NCBI GenBank assembly: GCA_034770075.1
Contig: CM068383.1
Coordinates: forward strand, 3,782,374 to 3,846,373
Direction: 5' to 3'
From: Aralia elata
Taxonomy: Eukaryota > Streptophyta > Magnoliopsida > Apiales > Araliaceae
Length of the DNA: 64,000 nucleotides
The notes below the pieces were generated by a model. The model did not search any database and had not been told where the DNA came from. It was given only the letters and a program-made list of their open reading frames with translations. Positions 11,964 through 23,300 of the stretch are shown here, one piece after another. The position numbers were made by a program, and so were the translations under genes. Position 1 is the first letter of the stretch. Each line of letters starts with the position of its first letter.

Positions 11964-12459
11964 GACAAAACTAATGATTTTCTCACTGTACTTGACACGT
12001 TTTATTTAATACACCATTGAACTTTTAATTTTTCAAATTACACCATTAAATAATTAATATTTTCAAATTGGGCCATTCCGTTATAAAAATTAGATGGACG
12101 TTAAATCTGGGAATTAAACTCTCAACATGAAAGTAGTCAATTTTCTATACTCTGCTTTACTTCACCCTTAAATCTACGAATTAATCTCCAAGAAAATCAC
12201 TTTTCTATACTCCGCTTTAGGAAAACTCCCCGAAACACATCAAATCAAGATATCTGAGTAGATTAGTATGAGAAAAATAGGAAAAATACTTTCATGCTAA
12301 GAGTTTAATTCCCAAATTTAACATCCATCCAATTTTTATAACGGAATGATCCAATTTGAAAATATTAATTAGTTTAATTGTGTAATTTGAAAAATTAAAA
12401 GTTCAATGGTGTATTAAGTAAACGTGTCAAGTACAGTGGAAAAATCATTAGTTTTGCCG
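11964..12459. mobile_element. Mutator-like MITE (496 bp) with 9-bp target duplication
   Basis: The ends GACAAAACTAATGATTTT and AAAATCATTAGTTTTGCCG are inverted copies, and the inverted similarity extends about 170 bp inward, including tgtacttgacacgt and attaaaagttcaatggtgta-type blocks. Perfect 9-bp repeats TAAAGTAAT flank it at 11955-11963 and 12460-12468, as expected for a MULE. It is non-coding. Confidence 0.85.
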
Positions 12460-12582
12460 TAAAGTAATTCTTTAAATCTTACGAAGTAAAGCACCGTATG
12501 AATCTAGAAAAAGAGCATAGGGCAATAAACATGGAGAAAGGACATAGAGTTATAAACCTCAAGAATTAATAAGAGGCTGGAT

Positions 12583-13226
12583 GGCTGTTTGTTTATTTTT
12601 AAATGGGTCCGAGTAAGTCTAAATTTGACTGAATAAGTTATTCATATCGTTTGTTAACAATTTTTAAAATATAAACGCGTCTAAATGTATCTGAACGATT
12701 CATCTAAAAATTTGTAAATTAATGAGTAAGAAGTAGTGTTAAATGATATTTTCACTTACTTCTCTCATAGGCAATTAAAATTTATATTCAATATCCATCT
12801 TGTTTACTACTGTAAGCAATTTTTGTTTTGTACAAATTATTTTTGATTTTTGTTTAACAAATTGGATAACCAATTTAATAAATATTGTTGTAGTCTTTTG
12901 TTTTGATTTTATGTACTATAAAATGTTATTAATATTTTTTAGTGTTTTATTCCTTAAATTATATTTTTAATAGTATACTTCTTTAAAAATTGTTCAAAAG
13001 TTTATATTTAATTTTTCTTAGATATAAAATAACATTGTTTATTTATAATTATATAATAATTTTATTCATAAGAGTCTAGAAGGTAAAAATAGAATAATAC
13101 ACGTATTCAGATATTTTAAACAAACAATTATCAAACACATCATTTCATTCCGTATTCAAATCTTCTACTCCATTCAGATTTTATTATATATTCAGAACTT
13201 TTCATTCAATTTTACCAAAGAGCGCC
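12583..13226. mobile_element. Probable non-autonomous DNA element with degenerate inverted ends
   Basis: GGCTGTTTGTTTA at the left and TACCAAAGAGCGCC at the right are loosely inverted. Words such as ctgaataagt and ttcagatttt recur inverted further in. The organisation resembles common hAT-type MITEs that begin with a GGC-TGTTTGG-like end. No convincing target duplication was found, so borders are approximate. Confidence 0.4.
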
Positions 13227-14271
13227 TGAATTTCCATATCTTGTGCAATCATCTCAAACGTTTGATCCCAAACAGGATTAAGTTGTTGTGAACAACCTTC
13301 GACTTAACGGCCAAAAATGTCCACAACCACGTACGGATCATATTTAATTTCCTACCATTTACATGTTATGCTTAATTTCTGAGTGCTTCCCTTGTGGTTT
13401 AAGCTCCAATTCACTACATTACAGAACAAGAAAATTATAATTAACATATTCGTGTGATATACCGGACATATGAGTTCAAAAGCTCTTGCGAATGACAAGT
13501 AACAAAGCTGCCTAATATTGAGCAAAACTACAAGCTAGCAAAGTACTTACTCCATATATACTAGAAAGAGAAAAAGAGCCACTACTTTTTTCTACTGACC
13601 TTTTTATTCTTTTCGAATATTAGCACATAAGTTGTGCTTGTATATTTTTGTGTAATAATCCACTAAACTTTTAATTTATGTAGATATTTTATTAAACTTA
13701 TTAGAATATTTTAATAAAGTCATTATATCAAATTAATCAAACATTCGTTTATTTATTTTCTACGTGGCTTTTTTTTTAATACTTCTTCCATTTCAAATTA
13801 TAAAATTATATTAATGACTTTTAAAACTAAACTTGAGATATTTTCAAACTTAAAATTGAGATGATTTATTAAAAAATTCAAATCAATAAACATTATAATG
13901 AGTAGTATTTTTTAGATAGTCTGCAATATTCATCATTGTTTTGTTTTGATTTAAATTAAAGGAGTACATGTCCATTTTAAATTTAAAAATTTCTTAAGTT
14001 GACTTCAAAAAGTCAATAACGATCTTGTGTTTTGAAGCAGATAGTGTATTTACATAAATTGACTGGACTTACCAGTTTACTTGTGGGGGAATCCTAAGGT
14101 TTAGTTCTATAAATCAATGATTAGATGGGCTGAGAAGGTATGGATGTAAAAAAAAATAAAAATTTATTGTCCAAATTGTAGTCCTAAGAAAAGCTCGATT
14201 GACAATTTTTCAAAATTAGAAATATATTTATAAAATAATTACTTTTAAAGAAAAATTTACTTTTTAAAACT
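13227..14271. other. AT-rich spacer, degenerate repeat remnants
   Basis: No coding region is seen. Weak inverted similarity between about 13790-13850 and 13985-14030 (ttaatgacttttaaaa and ttgacttcaaaaagtcaat) suggests a worn MITE, but its ends cannot be fixed. Confidence 0.35.
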
Positions 14272-14273
14272 TA

Positions 14274-14531
14274 CTCCCTTCGTCCCAAATTAATTGTTCA
14301 ATTTTGACTTTTCTAAGTCAAATTGATTATTTTTAGAATTAATAATTAAGCATATATAAATATATTTCTAAAATTATAAAAATTGGGATTAGTAATAAAT
14401 TGTATATACTTTCTTTTGGTTATAATCTCTTCACCTATATTTTAGCAAAAATAGTAAAAAGATTAGTTTTAAAAATGGTCAATTTGATTTTAAAAAGTCA
14501 AAACTGAATAATTAATTTGGGACGAAGGGAG
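14274..14531. mobile_element. Stowaway MITE (258 bp)
   Basis: The ends CTCCCTTCGTCCCAAATTAA and TTAATTTGGGACGAAGGGAG are nearly perfect inverted copies, bordered by TA at 14272-14273 and 14532-14533. Inner words caattttgacttt and aaagtcaaaactg extend the inverted repeat. It is non-coding. Confidence 0.9.
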
Positions 14532-14982
14532 TATCTTTTTTTTAGACCTGTTATATTATAATTGAATTTTAAGAACACATCTAATCTTAATAACTTAGTG
14601 GGGAACCTAGTGAAAAGGGTCGGCGTTTTGAAAAATTATGACTTTTTTATTTTATTTTATGATTTCTGTTAATAGGTAAACTTAAAATTGTAAAATATAA
14701 TATTATTCAATTAACTAAAAAATAATTGTTAATAATTTCATATAATTTTATAGTCCAGAGATGCAAATGCAACTCTAATTTAATAGAATAAAAAAGGCCA
14801 TTATTACTATCAGAGTAAAAATTTTATTGTCAAAATAATAAATATTACTCAAAATATTAAGTATCAAAAAATAATTACAAAAATATTATTAAATATATTT
14901 TTATTTTAAAAATATATTTTTTCTCTAATAATATTAACCTTCCAAGATAAATGCATGTGAAATTTTGGAAAAGGAGGGAGTA

Positions 14983-15337
14983 CTTGTTCGGAACGACTTA
15001 TTTTAAATGACTTATAAATTAAAATATAAGTTGATTTATAAGTTATTTTAAGTTATGGTTTATAAGTAAAAACGTTCGACATTAATTTGACTTATAAATT
15101 GAAAATTAAGTTAAAACAAGTAATGAAAATGTTTGACTTATAATAACTTATAAGTTAAAATAATATAAAAATTACTAAAAAAGTCATTAATAAAAAGTGA
15201 AGTAAAATGTAAGAGAAATAAAATAGATATTATATTTGGTCAAACTAACTTATTTTAAAATAAATTATAAATAATTATTTATTTTTTTGACGTAAAATTT
15301 AACTTATAAATAAAAAAATAAATCATCCCCAAACATT
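14983..15337. mobile_element. Probable MITE with acttataag repeats upstream of the BEACH gene
   Basis: The region is built of many short inverted and direct copies of acttataa/ttataagt. Its ends (tgttcggaacgacttattt and aaataaatcatccccaaaca) are loosely inverted. This pattern is typical of a common plant MITE type. The ends and target duplication are not clear. It lies immediately upstream of the BCHC2-like promoter. Confidence 0.4.
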
Positions 15338-15454
15338 CAATACCGGCAAATGTCATTCCCGAACACTAGTTTTGTTTTGATATTTGTTTTTCTTTATTTT
15401 ATTTGACTTAACTCAAAGTCTAATAGTTGATCGGCCTGCTCCAAATTCACCTCC

Positions 15455-15465
15455 TATTTATATTT
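15455..15465 (+). promoter_or_regulatory. Putative TATA box of the BCHC2-like gene
   Basis: TATTTATATTT lies about 30 bp before the likely start of transcription (around 15490) and 138-148 bp before the end of the non-coding first exon. Downstream are CT-rich strings (ctcactttctctctcc) common in plant leaders. The start site is inferred, not seen. Confidence 0.45.
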
Positions 15466-15489
15466 TCTACACCCCGATTTCGATTCATC

Positions 15490-15602
15490 TCATCAAATCA
15501 CCCATATTGTCACACTATTGCTCACTTTCTCTCTCCCCAAACTTCAAATTCAAGCATAACTACTACACACTCGAAGAAGCATTTCCGATCCAATTTCTAA
15601 AG
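15490..15602 (+). other. 5' UTR exon 1 of the BCHC2-like gene
   Basis: A non-coding exon is inferred from the donor aaag|gtaaca at 15602/15603 and a matching acceptor ttttcag|gtaaca at 16717/16718. The 1115-bp leader intron is typical of large housekeeping plant genes. The 5' end is only estimated from the TATA-like box. The second exon adds 45 nt of leader before the start codon. Confidence 0.5.
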
Positions 15603-16740
15603 GTAACAAATTTCATCTCATCCACCTCTAATCGGTTACTACATTTGCTTTCTTCATTCTTTCAATCTCTCTCTATATATGCATATATGTATATATGATC
15701 CATTTAGTTTGTTTTTGAGAAGACTGATCTTCCAGAAGCAAATAAGTCCTGAGTTAGATCTATGACCCAAAAAAAATGTAAATTCACTGTTCTTTTTATG
15801 CATAACTTTGATTTACTTGAATTGGGTTTGGTGGGTGTTTGTGTTTTTTTTTTAATAATCTTTTTATTGCTATTATTATTTGAATTTTATTGCAAAATTT
15901 ATGTTTCTCTAATCTTATGCTTGGCTGCCTCGAGAAATGATGAAAGGCCATAAGTATTCAAAAAAGGAAAGATGTTCCAATTAATCTGCATTAGCTATTC
16001 ATAAATAATAATTTAGTTTCTTAGTCAAGTGTTACTTATGGTTAGTTACTGAACCCGAGGGGTACTTTGTAACGAAAATTTAACAAGTCCTCAAAATGTA
16101 GGTAACACCAAGCACTTATATACAGCTTTATTAATAGTAGATTTGAAACTTGGAAGCAAAATAACATGGAGCTAGTACTTCAAAGTGATGAATACCCTAA
16201 AGTAAAATAGAACTTGTTTAATTGAACTGTATTAGGCTCAGTTGAGTGAACATTTTGGTGTTGGATATAATTGAGCATGTCATGTTGAAAAAGTTAATTT
16301 CTTTTGCACATATTAGTGCGTTGAATCCATTGATTGTTTAGTCTGACCATATTACAATTATGTTGTTTGAAAAGTTAGGCCACATTACGTTATCAGCGCA
16401 CTACTTTAAGGGTATAATGGAAACAAAGTAAAGCATTGTAAAGTATGTTTCTTTCTTTAATTATGTGCTAAAAGAATAAAATTAAAATCCATTATCGCTG
16501 TCACAGTACATTGATTGATATTTGATGCTAATTAAGTTAGTCTATTATTACTGTTTGATCTGTTGTTTGCACTAAGGAGTTCACAAAATTTGTTTTTTCT
16601 AACTGTGTTGGACTATTAAATATTTTGACACGTGGTTTAATAAGTTTTGTTGGACTTGTGAATTTCCTATGTCATTTTTTGGTCCTATATTACATACATT
16701 GAAGCTGGTCTTTTCAGGTAACAGACTGTGAATTATTTGC

Positions 16741-16755
16741 ATGAGGTTTTATTAG
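16741..16755 (+). promoter_or_regulatory. Minimal upstream ORF (4 codons)
   Basis: ATG AGG TTT TAT TAG lies in the leader and ends 7 nt before the main ATG at 16763. It overlaps an in-frame TGA at 16742-16744 that fixes the main ATG as the first possible start. The uORF start context is weak (t at -3), so most ribosomes probably scan past it. Confidence 0.6.
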
Positions 16756-16762
16756 GTTAGTA

Positions 16763-19700
16763 ATGGAAGAAGAAGAAGCTCAAGAGAATAAAGAAATTTT
16801 TGAGAAGGATTTGAAAATTGATGAAGAAAGTGAAAACTCGGATGAAAGAGTACGAACATCTAATACAGAACATGCTGATATCAGTCGTCGTAACCCAGCT
16901 GATGTAGGTAATAATGCAGACTTGCAAGGAGTTGAAACTGCAAGTACAGCTGGGGATGATGGCCTGTTCGAGCAGGTGTCTTTAAAAGATGCTGATAAGA
17001 CTGTTCAGACATCTCAGGGAAGTCATGTGGATTTAAATCAGTCCTGGAGTTCAGATAATGTGAGACACTCATCTGTTGGTATTGATGAAGCATTTGAATC
17101 TTCGCTCGAGAAAGTTGCCTCTGGGTTTAATTCTCCACCAAATGCCAATGTGCATCATGATCGCAATTCGAGCCCTGGGCCTGATAGACAATCGGTTGAT
17201 TTTATCAGACAATCCGCCTCTTCAACTAGTCTTGATTCTGGCTTGTATGTATATGGGGATGGTGGATACTCTCCTGGTGGTTCACCAAATAAACCCAGGC
17301 CAAAGCCTGTTATGCCAAATGTGTCTCCAGAGCTCTTGCATTTAGTTGATTCTGCTATTATGGGGAAGCCTGAAAGCATGGATAATTTGAAGAATATTGT
17401 GAGTGGTGCGCAGAGATTCAGAAATGGAGAGGAGGAGGCAGAGAGTATCGCATTCTTGGTAGTTGATTCACTTCTTGCCACGATGGGAGGTGTTGAATCT
17501 TTTGAAGAGGATGAGGACAACAATCCTCCTAGTGTGATGCTGAATTCCAGGGCTGCCATAGTTGCAGGCGAGCTTATTCCTTGGCTTCCTGGTCTGGGAG
17601 ATTTTGAGGGTTTTATGTCAGCCAGGACTCGGATGGTTAGGGGATTGCTGGTCATATTGCGTGCTTGCACTCGAAACAGAGCGATGTGCTCCGCAGCTGG
17701 TCTGTTGGGAGTTCTTTTGCGGTCAGCTGAGAAGATTTTTGTTCAGGATGTAGGTGTACTAGAGCAAATGAAATGGGATGGAGTTCCTTTATGCTACTGC
17801 ATCCAGCACTTAGCTGGACATTCCCTCAGTGTGATTGATTTGCATAGGTGGTTTGGAGTGATAACAAGAACACTCACAACTGTTTGGGCAACTCGTTTAA
17901 TGCTGTCATTGGAGAAAGCCATGAACGGGAAAGAGTCAAGTGGTCCAGCATGTACATTTGAGTTTGATGGTGAAAGTTCTGGGTTGCTTGGTCCAGGAGA
18001 GAGCCGTTGGCCATTCATTAACGGATATGCATTTGCGACTTGGATCTACATTGAATCATTTGCAGACACTCTAAACACAGCCACTGCTGCGGCTGCGATA
18101 GCTGCCGCTGCTGCAGCCAAATCAGGGAAATCATCGGCTATGTCAGCTGCTGCCGCTGCTAGTGCACTAGCTGGTGAAGGCACAGCACACATGCCACGAC
18201 TGTTCAGCTTCTTATCTGCTGATAATCAGGGTATGGAGGCTTATTTCCATGCTCAATTTCTGGTGGTTGAAAGTAGTAGTGGGAAGGGAAAGAAAACTTC
18301 CTTGCATTTTACTCATGCTTTCAAGCCGCAATGTTGGTATTTTGTTGGTCTGGAGCATACTGGCAAGCAAGGGTTACTTGGTAAAGCAGAGAGTGAGCTA
18401 AGATTGTACATTGATGGATCCTTGTATGAAAGTCGCCCTTTTGATTTTCCCCGAATCTCCAAGTCACTTGCATTCTGCTGCATTGGGACTAATCCACCAC
18501 CAACAATGGCTGGTCTGCAGCGACGTCGTCGTCAATGCCCTTTATTTGCTGAGATGGGACCTGTATATATTTTTAAGGAACCCATTGGTCCAGAGAGAAT
18601 GGCTCGCTTAGCTGCTAGAGGAGGGGATGCACTCCCTTCATTTGGTAGTGGGGCTGGGTTACCATGGCTTGCCACAAGCAACTATGTGCAAACTAAGGCA
18701 GAAGAAAGTGCACTACTGGATGCAGAAATTGGAGAATGCCTTCACCTGCTCTATCATCCTAGTTTACTCAGTGGGCGTTTCTGTTCAGATGCTTCCCCTT
18801 CTGGTGCTACAGGTTTTTTAAAATTCTCCCATGTTATTAAGAAAAGCTAAGCTAAGCGATATATATTCAATGTTCTCTGACAATAATTTAATGTGACAGG
18901 CTAAATATTGAATTTTCTTTTTCCAATGCTATGAGGTTGTAGATGTTAAACCCCCTATTGGATTTTATAATATTCATTTTCAGGGCTTGAAATTCTGAAT
19001 ACTGAGAAACTTCTGTTTTTATATTAATTTACCATTATATATTTTTTTTCTAAATTTTAAATTCCCTTCAACCTTTATGTCCTCTTTAGTTAAGCTCCAA
19101 ATGTCCAATAAATTTTCAACCCTTTGAAACGATTCTGAATCCTCAAGTCGCCTGCTTCATGCGATTTAAGTTGGAGAATCAATTGGAGGGTTTGAATTCC
19201 TTCTCTGGAAGGAACACTATATTAATTACTAAGGTTGTTTTTTTTTAAAAAAATTAAATTAAATTTATATTACTTTATTTTGTATTATTATTATTATTTT
19301 TGCATTGAGATTAGGGTGTTGTTATTGTTTCTCCTCTCAGTTAGAATGGCCCAAAAAAAATAATCCGGAGAATACATCTATGCTATAATACCTTAATACT
19401 GATTGAGTACATTTCAGGCATGCTCCGAAGACCTGCTGAAGTTCTGGGGCAAGTGCATGTTGCTACAAGAATGCGCCCTGCAGAGGCCTTCTGGGCGTTG
19501 GCTTATGGAGGTCCCATGTCTTTACTACCTTTGGCGGTAAGCCATGTTCATGAAAGTAGTTTGGAACCTCAGCAGGGGAACATTTCTTTATCTGTGGCCA
19601 CAACTGCTCTTGCTGCTCCAATATTCAGAATAATTTCCATGGCCATTCGGCACCCTGGAAACAATGAAGAGTTGTGTCGCATAAGAGGGCCTGAGGTTTT

Positions 19701-20323
19701 GTCAAGAATTTTAAATTATCTTCTACAAACTTTGTCTTCACTTGATGTTACAAAACATGGAGTAGCAGATGAGGAACTTGTTGCAGCAATTGTCACTTTG
19801 TGCCAATCTCAGAAATATAACCATGCTCTCAAAGTCCAGCTATTCAGTACATTGTTATTGGATCTGAAAATATGGAGTTTATGCAGCTATGGACTGCAAA
19901 AGAAGCTTTTATCATCTCTTGCAGATATGGTTTTTACAGAATCATCTGTAATGCGAGATGCTAATGCTATTCAGATGCTTCTTGATGGCTGCAGGAGATG
20001 TTATTGGACTATTCGTGAAAAAGATTCAATGAATACGTTTCCCCTAGATGAGGCATTGCGCCCTGTTGGTGAAATTAATGCTTTAGTTGACGAACTTTTG
20101 GTCGTCATTGAACTCCTATTAGTCGCATATTCTCCTTCATTGGCTGTTGACGATGTCCGTTGTTTACTTGGATTCATGGTTGACTGTCCACAACCAAATC
20201 AGGTAACATCACATTCTCTTTTTGATAACTATTTCTTTTTTAATAATAAGAACCTCTTTTTGTTAAGAATGTATGATTAAAAGTGCGAAAAAGGGGGCGA
20301 AGCTGCATACACAAAATATGTAC

Positions 20324-20357
<34 letters not shown>

Positions 20358-23300
20358 TTTTTTGGGTTCTGTTGCTTGGAGATTGTGAAATTCTCTTTTG
20401 GAGTGTTTTAAGAGGAGTGAGTCCCACCTTGCTGGAGGATTCGTTGCTTACTTGATTCAGAGGTTTTGGAGGGAGGAAGGATGCTAAGGTCCTTTGAAAG
20501 TGTGCGATTTCTTATGATTTTTGGAATCTGAACTGAGCTTATTACTCGAATATTTAGCGAGAGCATTTATCTTTTGATTTGTTGAGAGATAACATCTTTT
20601 CTCTTGTTTCTTTATGGGCGTTTGTCATGGGTACCTCTAGGTGTATTTTTGTGTCTTATTTTCTTAGAGATGGGAGAAATGCCCTCTTTTGATTGTTTTC
20701 TTTTTTGTTTGCACTTGTTAAAGAGAGTGGCTCCTTGTACCTTATGCTTGTATTTTCTCTTTTCATCTAATTAAATTTTAATCTTCGATCAAAACAAGAA
20801 AAAAGAAAAAGAAAGAATAATAAAAGATGACAGCACCAATGCCTCACCAACTAAAGACTATACTCCTATAAAATGGAGCACTCAAAATAAGTACATAAAG
20901 CTCCCAAAGCAAATTATCCAAATATTCCCCAAACAATACTATAAATCCATTAAGTACTCATTAAAAAACTAGAAAAACCAAACTCATCACGGGACCTCTA
21001 TTTATTCTCAAAAACTGTCTCCTCTCCTGTCCCACCTAAATCCCACGTTGCATTCAAAGTAAAGCAACCACTGATTTTGGCACTACACACTCCATGCCAC
21101 ATAATGGAAACACCAAACGCCACAAGTCTCTAATCACTCGACCAGTAATGAATAAATTCCTTATTACTTGGTTATACTCTTACACATCATACAATTTTTT
21201 TGATGGATTTCTATATTGCACATAACTATGCTTTATTAATCTCAGGACTAGTTTTAAACCATACATCAGATGTTGCTTATTAGTGATTACAGTATAATTT
21301 CTCTTACTATCTTATTATTTTCTAGACCTCTCTTTCATGTTGAGCGAACTTGTTAGGCTCAAGGGGGATCCTAAGAGAAAAACGAAGCAATAGATGCTAT
21401 AGATTTCAGAAATGGAGTTACAAGAAGATTAATGGGCTTATAAGGAGAATTTGAGGCGAAGAAGTGGATACGAGAGATAAAATATCTCTCAATCCGATAT
21501 TTCATTCAAATCACGCATTATATGGAAATACATCCTTTGCACATATTTATGCTACTCAGCAGAACCTAGTAGAAGCTACCATCTCCTTATTCTAGTATCT
21601 ATCAAGTCTTAACAAAATAACAAAAATGCCATACGAAATACATAAGATTGGACTATTTGTACTTATTTATATTACTTAATACCTTTAAGCACTTTTGTTA
21701 TCCTTGAATTAGTCCTAATATGACAATCTCATGGATCATTTTTTGTGTTTCTAAGGTCATTTATGAGGGACTATATAATCCCAAGGAGGAACATGAGATT
21801 AAATAATACCCCCATTTGAGGTATAAAATGGACACACGAGTAAAAATATAGTCCTTGGATTGTCGTCTCAGGACTAATCCAAGTACAAAAGAGTGCTTAA
21901 TGATATTGAAGTAGTATAAATAAGTAGAAATAGTTAGTTCAATCCCATTCATTGTTATTGCAGACAAACATAGCGGGTTACGCCTAACATAACTCTTCAT
22001 GTTTTTTTTACTAGAATCTTCTTTCTTATCCCTTGTTATTTATTCTTTCCATTCAACTTTATACGACCACTTGAATCAAACACATAGTTTAAGGAGAAGA
22101 AAGGTTTAATCAATTTAGTCCATAGCGACCCTCGACAAGTATTTCTTTTATCATCTTGTATAAAGGTAATATGGGCTACTATAACCAAAAGGACATTGAT
22201 TTTTAAACGTGGCCACTTAAAAGTTAAAATTGGATATCCCAAAAACAGAAATATGGCGACTTGAATCTGGACAGAGGTAGTACTTTGTACTTGCATATGG
22301 AATGATGACAGTATAGTTCATCACTTATCCTAAACAAACAAGAAATACAGCTTATCAGTATAGTGCAAAAGGGAAGCTCTTCTTTGTTTCACTTGCAAGA
22401 TATATTAAAACCTCTGATTCTTATGTTAGATATGTGCTCATGGAGTGAGGACAATATAGTTTTTTTGACGGGTGCAAAGTTTTCTTGGGTTCTTTTACAT
22501 GTTAAGCAAGCTCTTCCTTTCATCAAGAACTAATATGTTAGGGTTCTAGGCTAAAAAAAAGTGAAGAGGTAGGAAATGGAGTCCTCTAGCTAATTATACA
22601 TAGATAAACTGATGTAACCACTGCCCATCAGTCGTTATGAATATTCATAAGTGGCTAATTATGAGTTGTCACTCATCAGTCTTTCTATGTTTTCCACTTA
22701 TAAATTAGCTACAAGGACTCTTAATTTGCCTCCTTAGCCAATCTTTCTCTTTTTGATTTACTATACTCTTACTTATCTTGGTGTTCAACATGTTTCAGTA
22801 GAGTGTAGGGGGTTGCTCTGAACTTGATAATATCGCTATATAACTGACTATATATCTCAAGTCTAGTTTTACAAAATCTGTCATAGTTTGAATTTTTTGG
22901 TTAAATTAGTCTGAAATTGTTCTAAAGATTACTGTTTATATTGTGTTTATTTTGTATGGCTTTTGACTCACTCTGATTCTTCGCTTTGCACACAAAGCAC
23001 GTTGTAGTTAGACTGTGGCATATCCGGGCTGGCACTATCCCCTATAATATATCTATATATAGATTTGCTATTGTTTGACATTTGTATTGAGACCCAGTCC
23101 TCTAATTGTCTTCTTACAGGTTGCAAGGGTATTGCACCTGATACATAGGTTGGTGGTACAGCCAAATACGTCCAGGGCTCAAACATTTGCAGAGGCCTTT
23201 ATATCTTCTGGCGGTATAGAAACACTTCTTGTCCTGCTGCAGCGTGAAGCAAAAGCTGGAGACAATGATAATTCTGACCCCTTAGTTGAGAACAATAAAG

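Noticed and set aside
15384..15698. 104-codon frame over the BCHC2 promoter and first exon
   Set aside because: It crosses the TATA box and the leader-intron donor and has no protein similarity.
17155..17670. 171-codon minus-strand frame inside BCHC2 exon 2
   Set aside because: It is antisense to a strongly supported coding exon and has no domain.
18080..18174. Interrupted poly-Ala tract in the ConA-like region as a novelty
   Set aside because: As I recall, the Arabidopsis C2 protein has a similar Ala-rich loop, so it is a family feature and not an expansion special to this gene.
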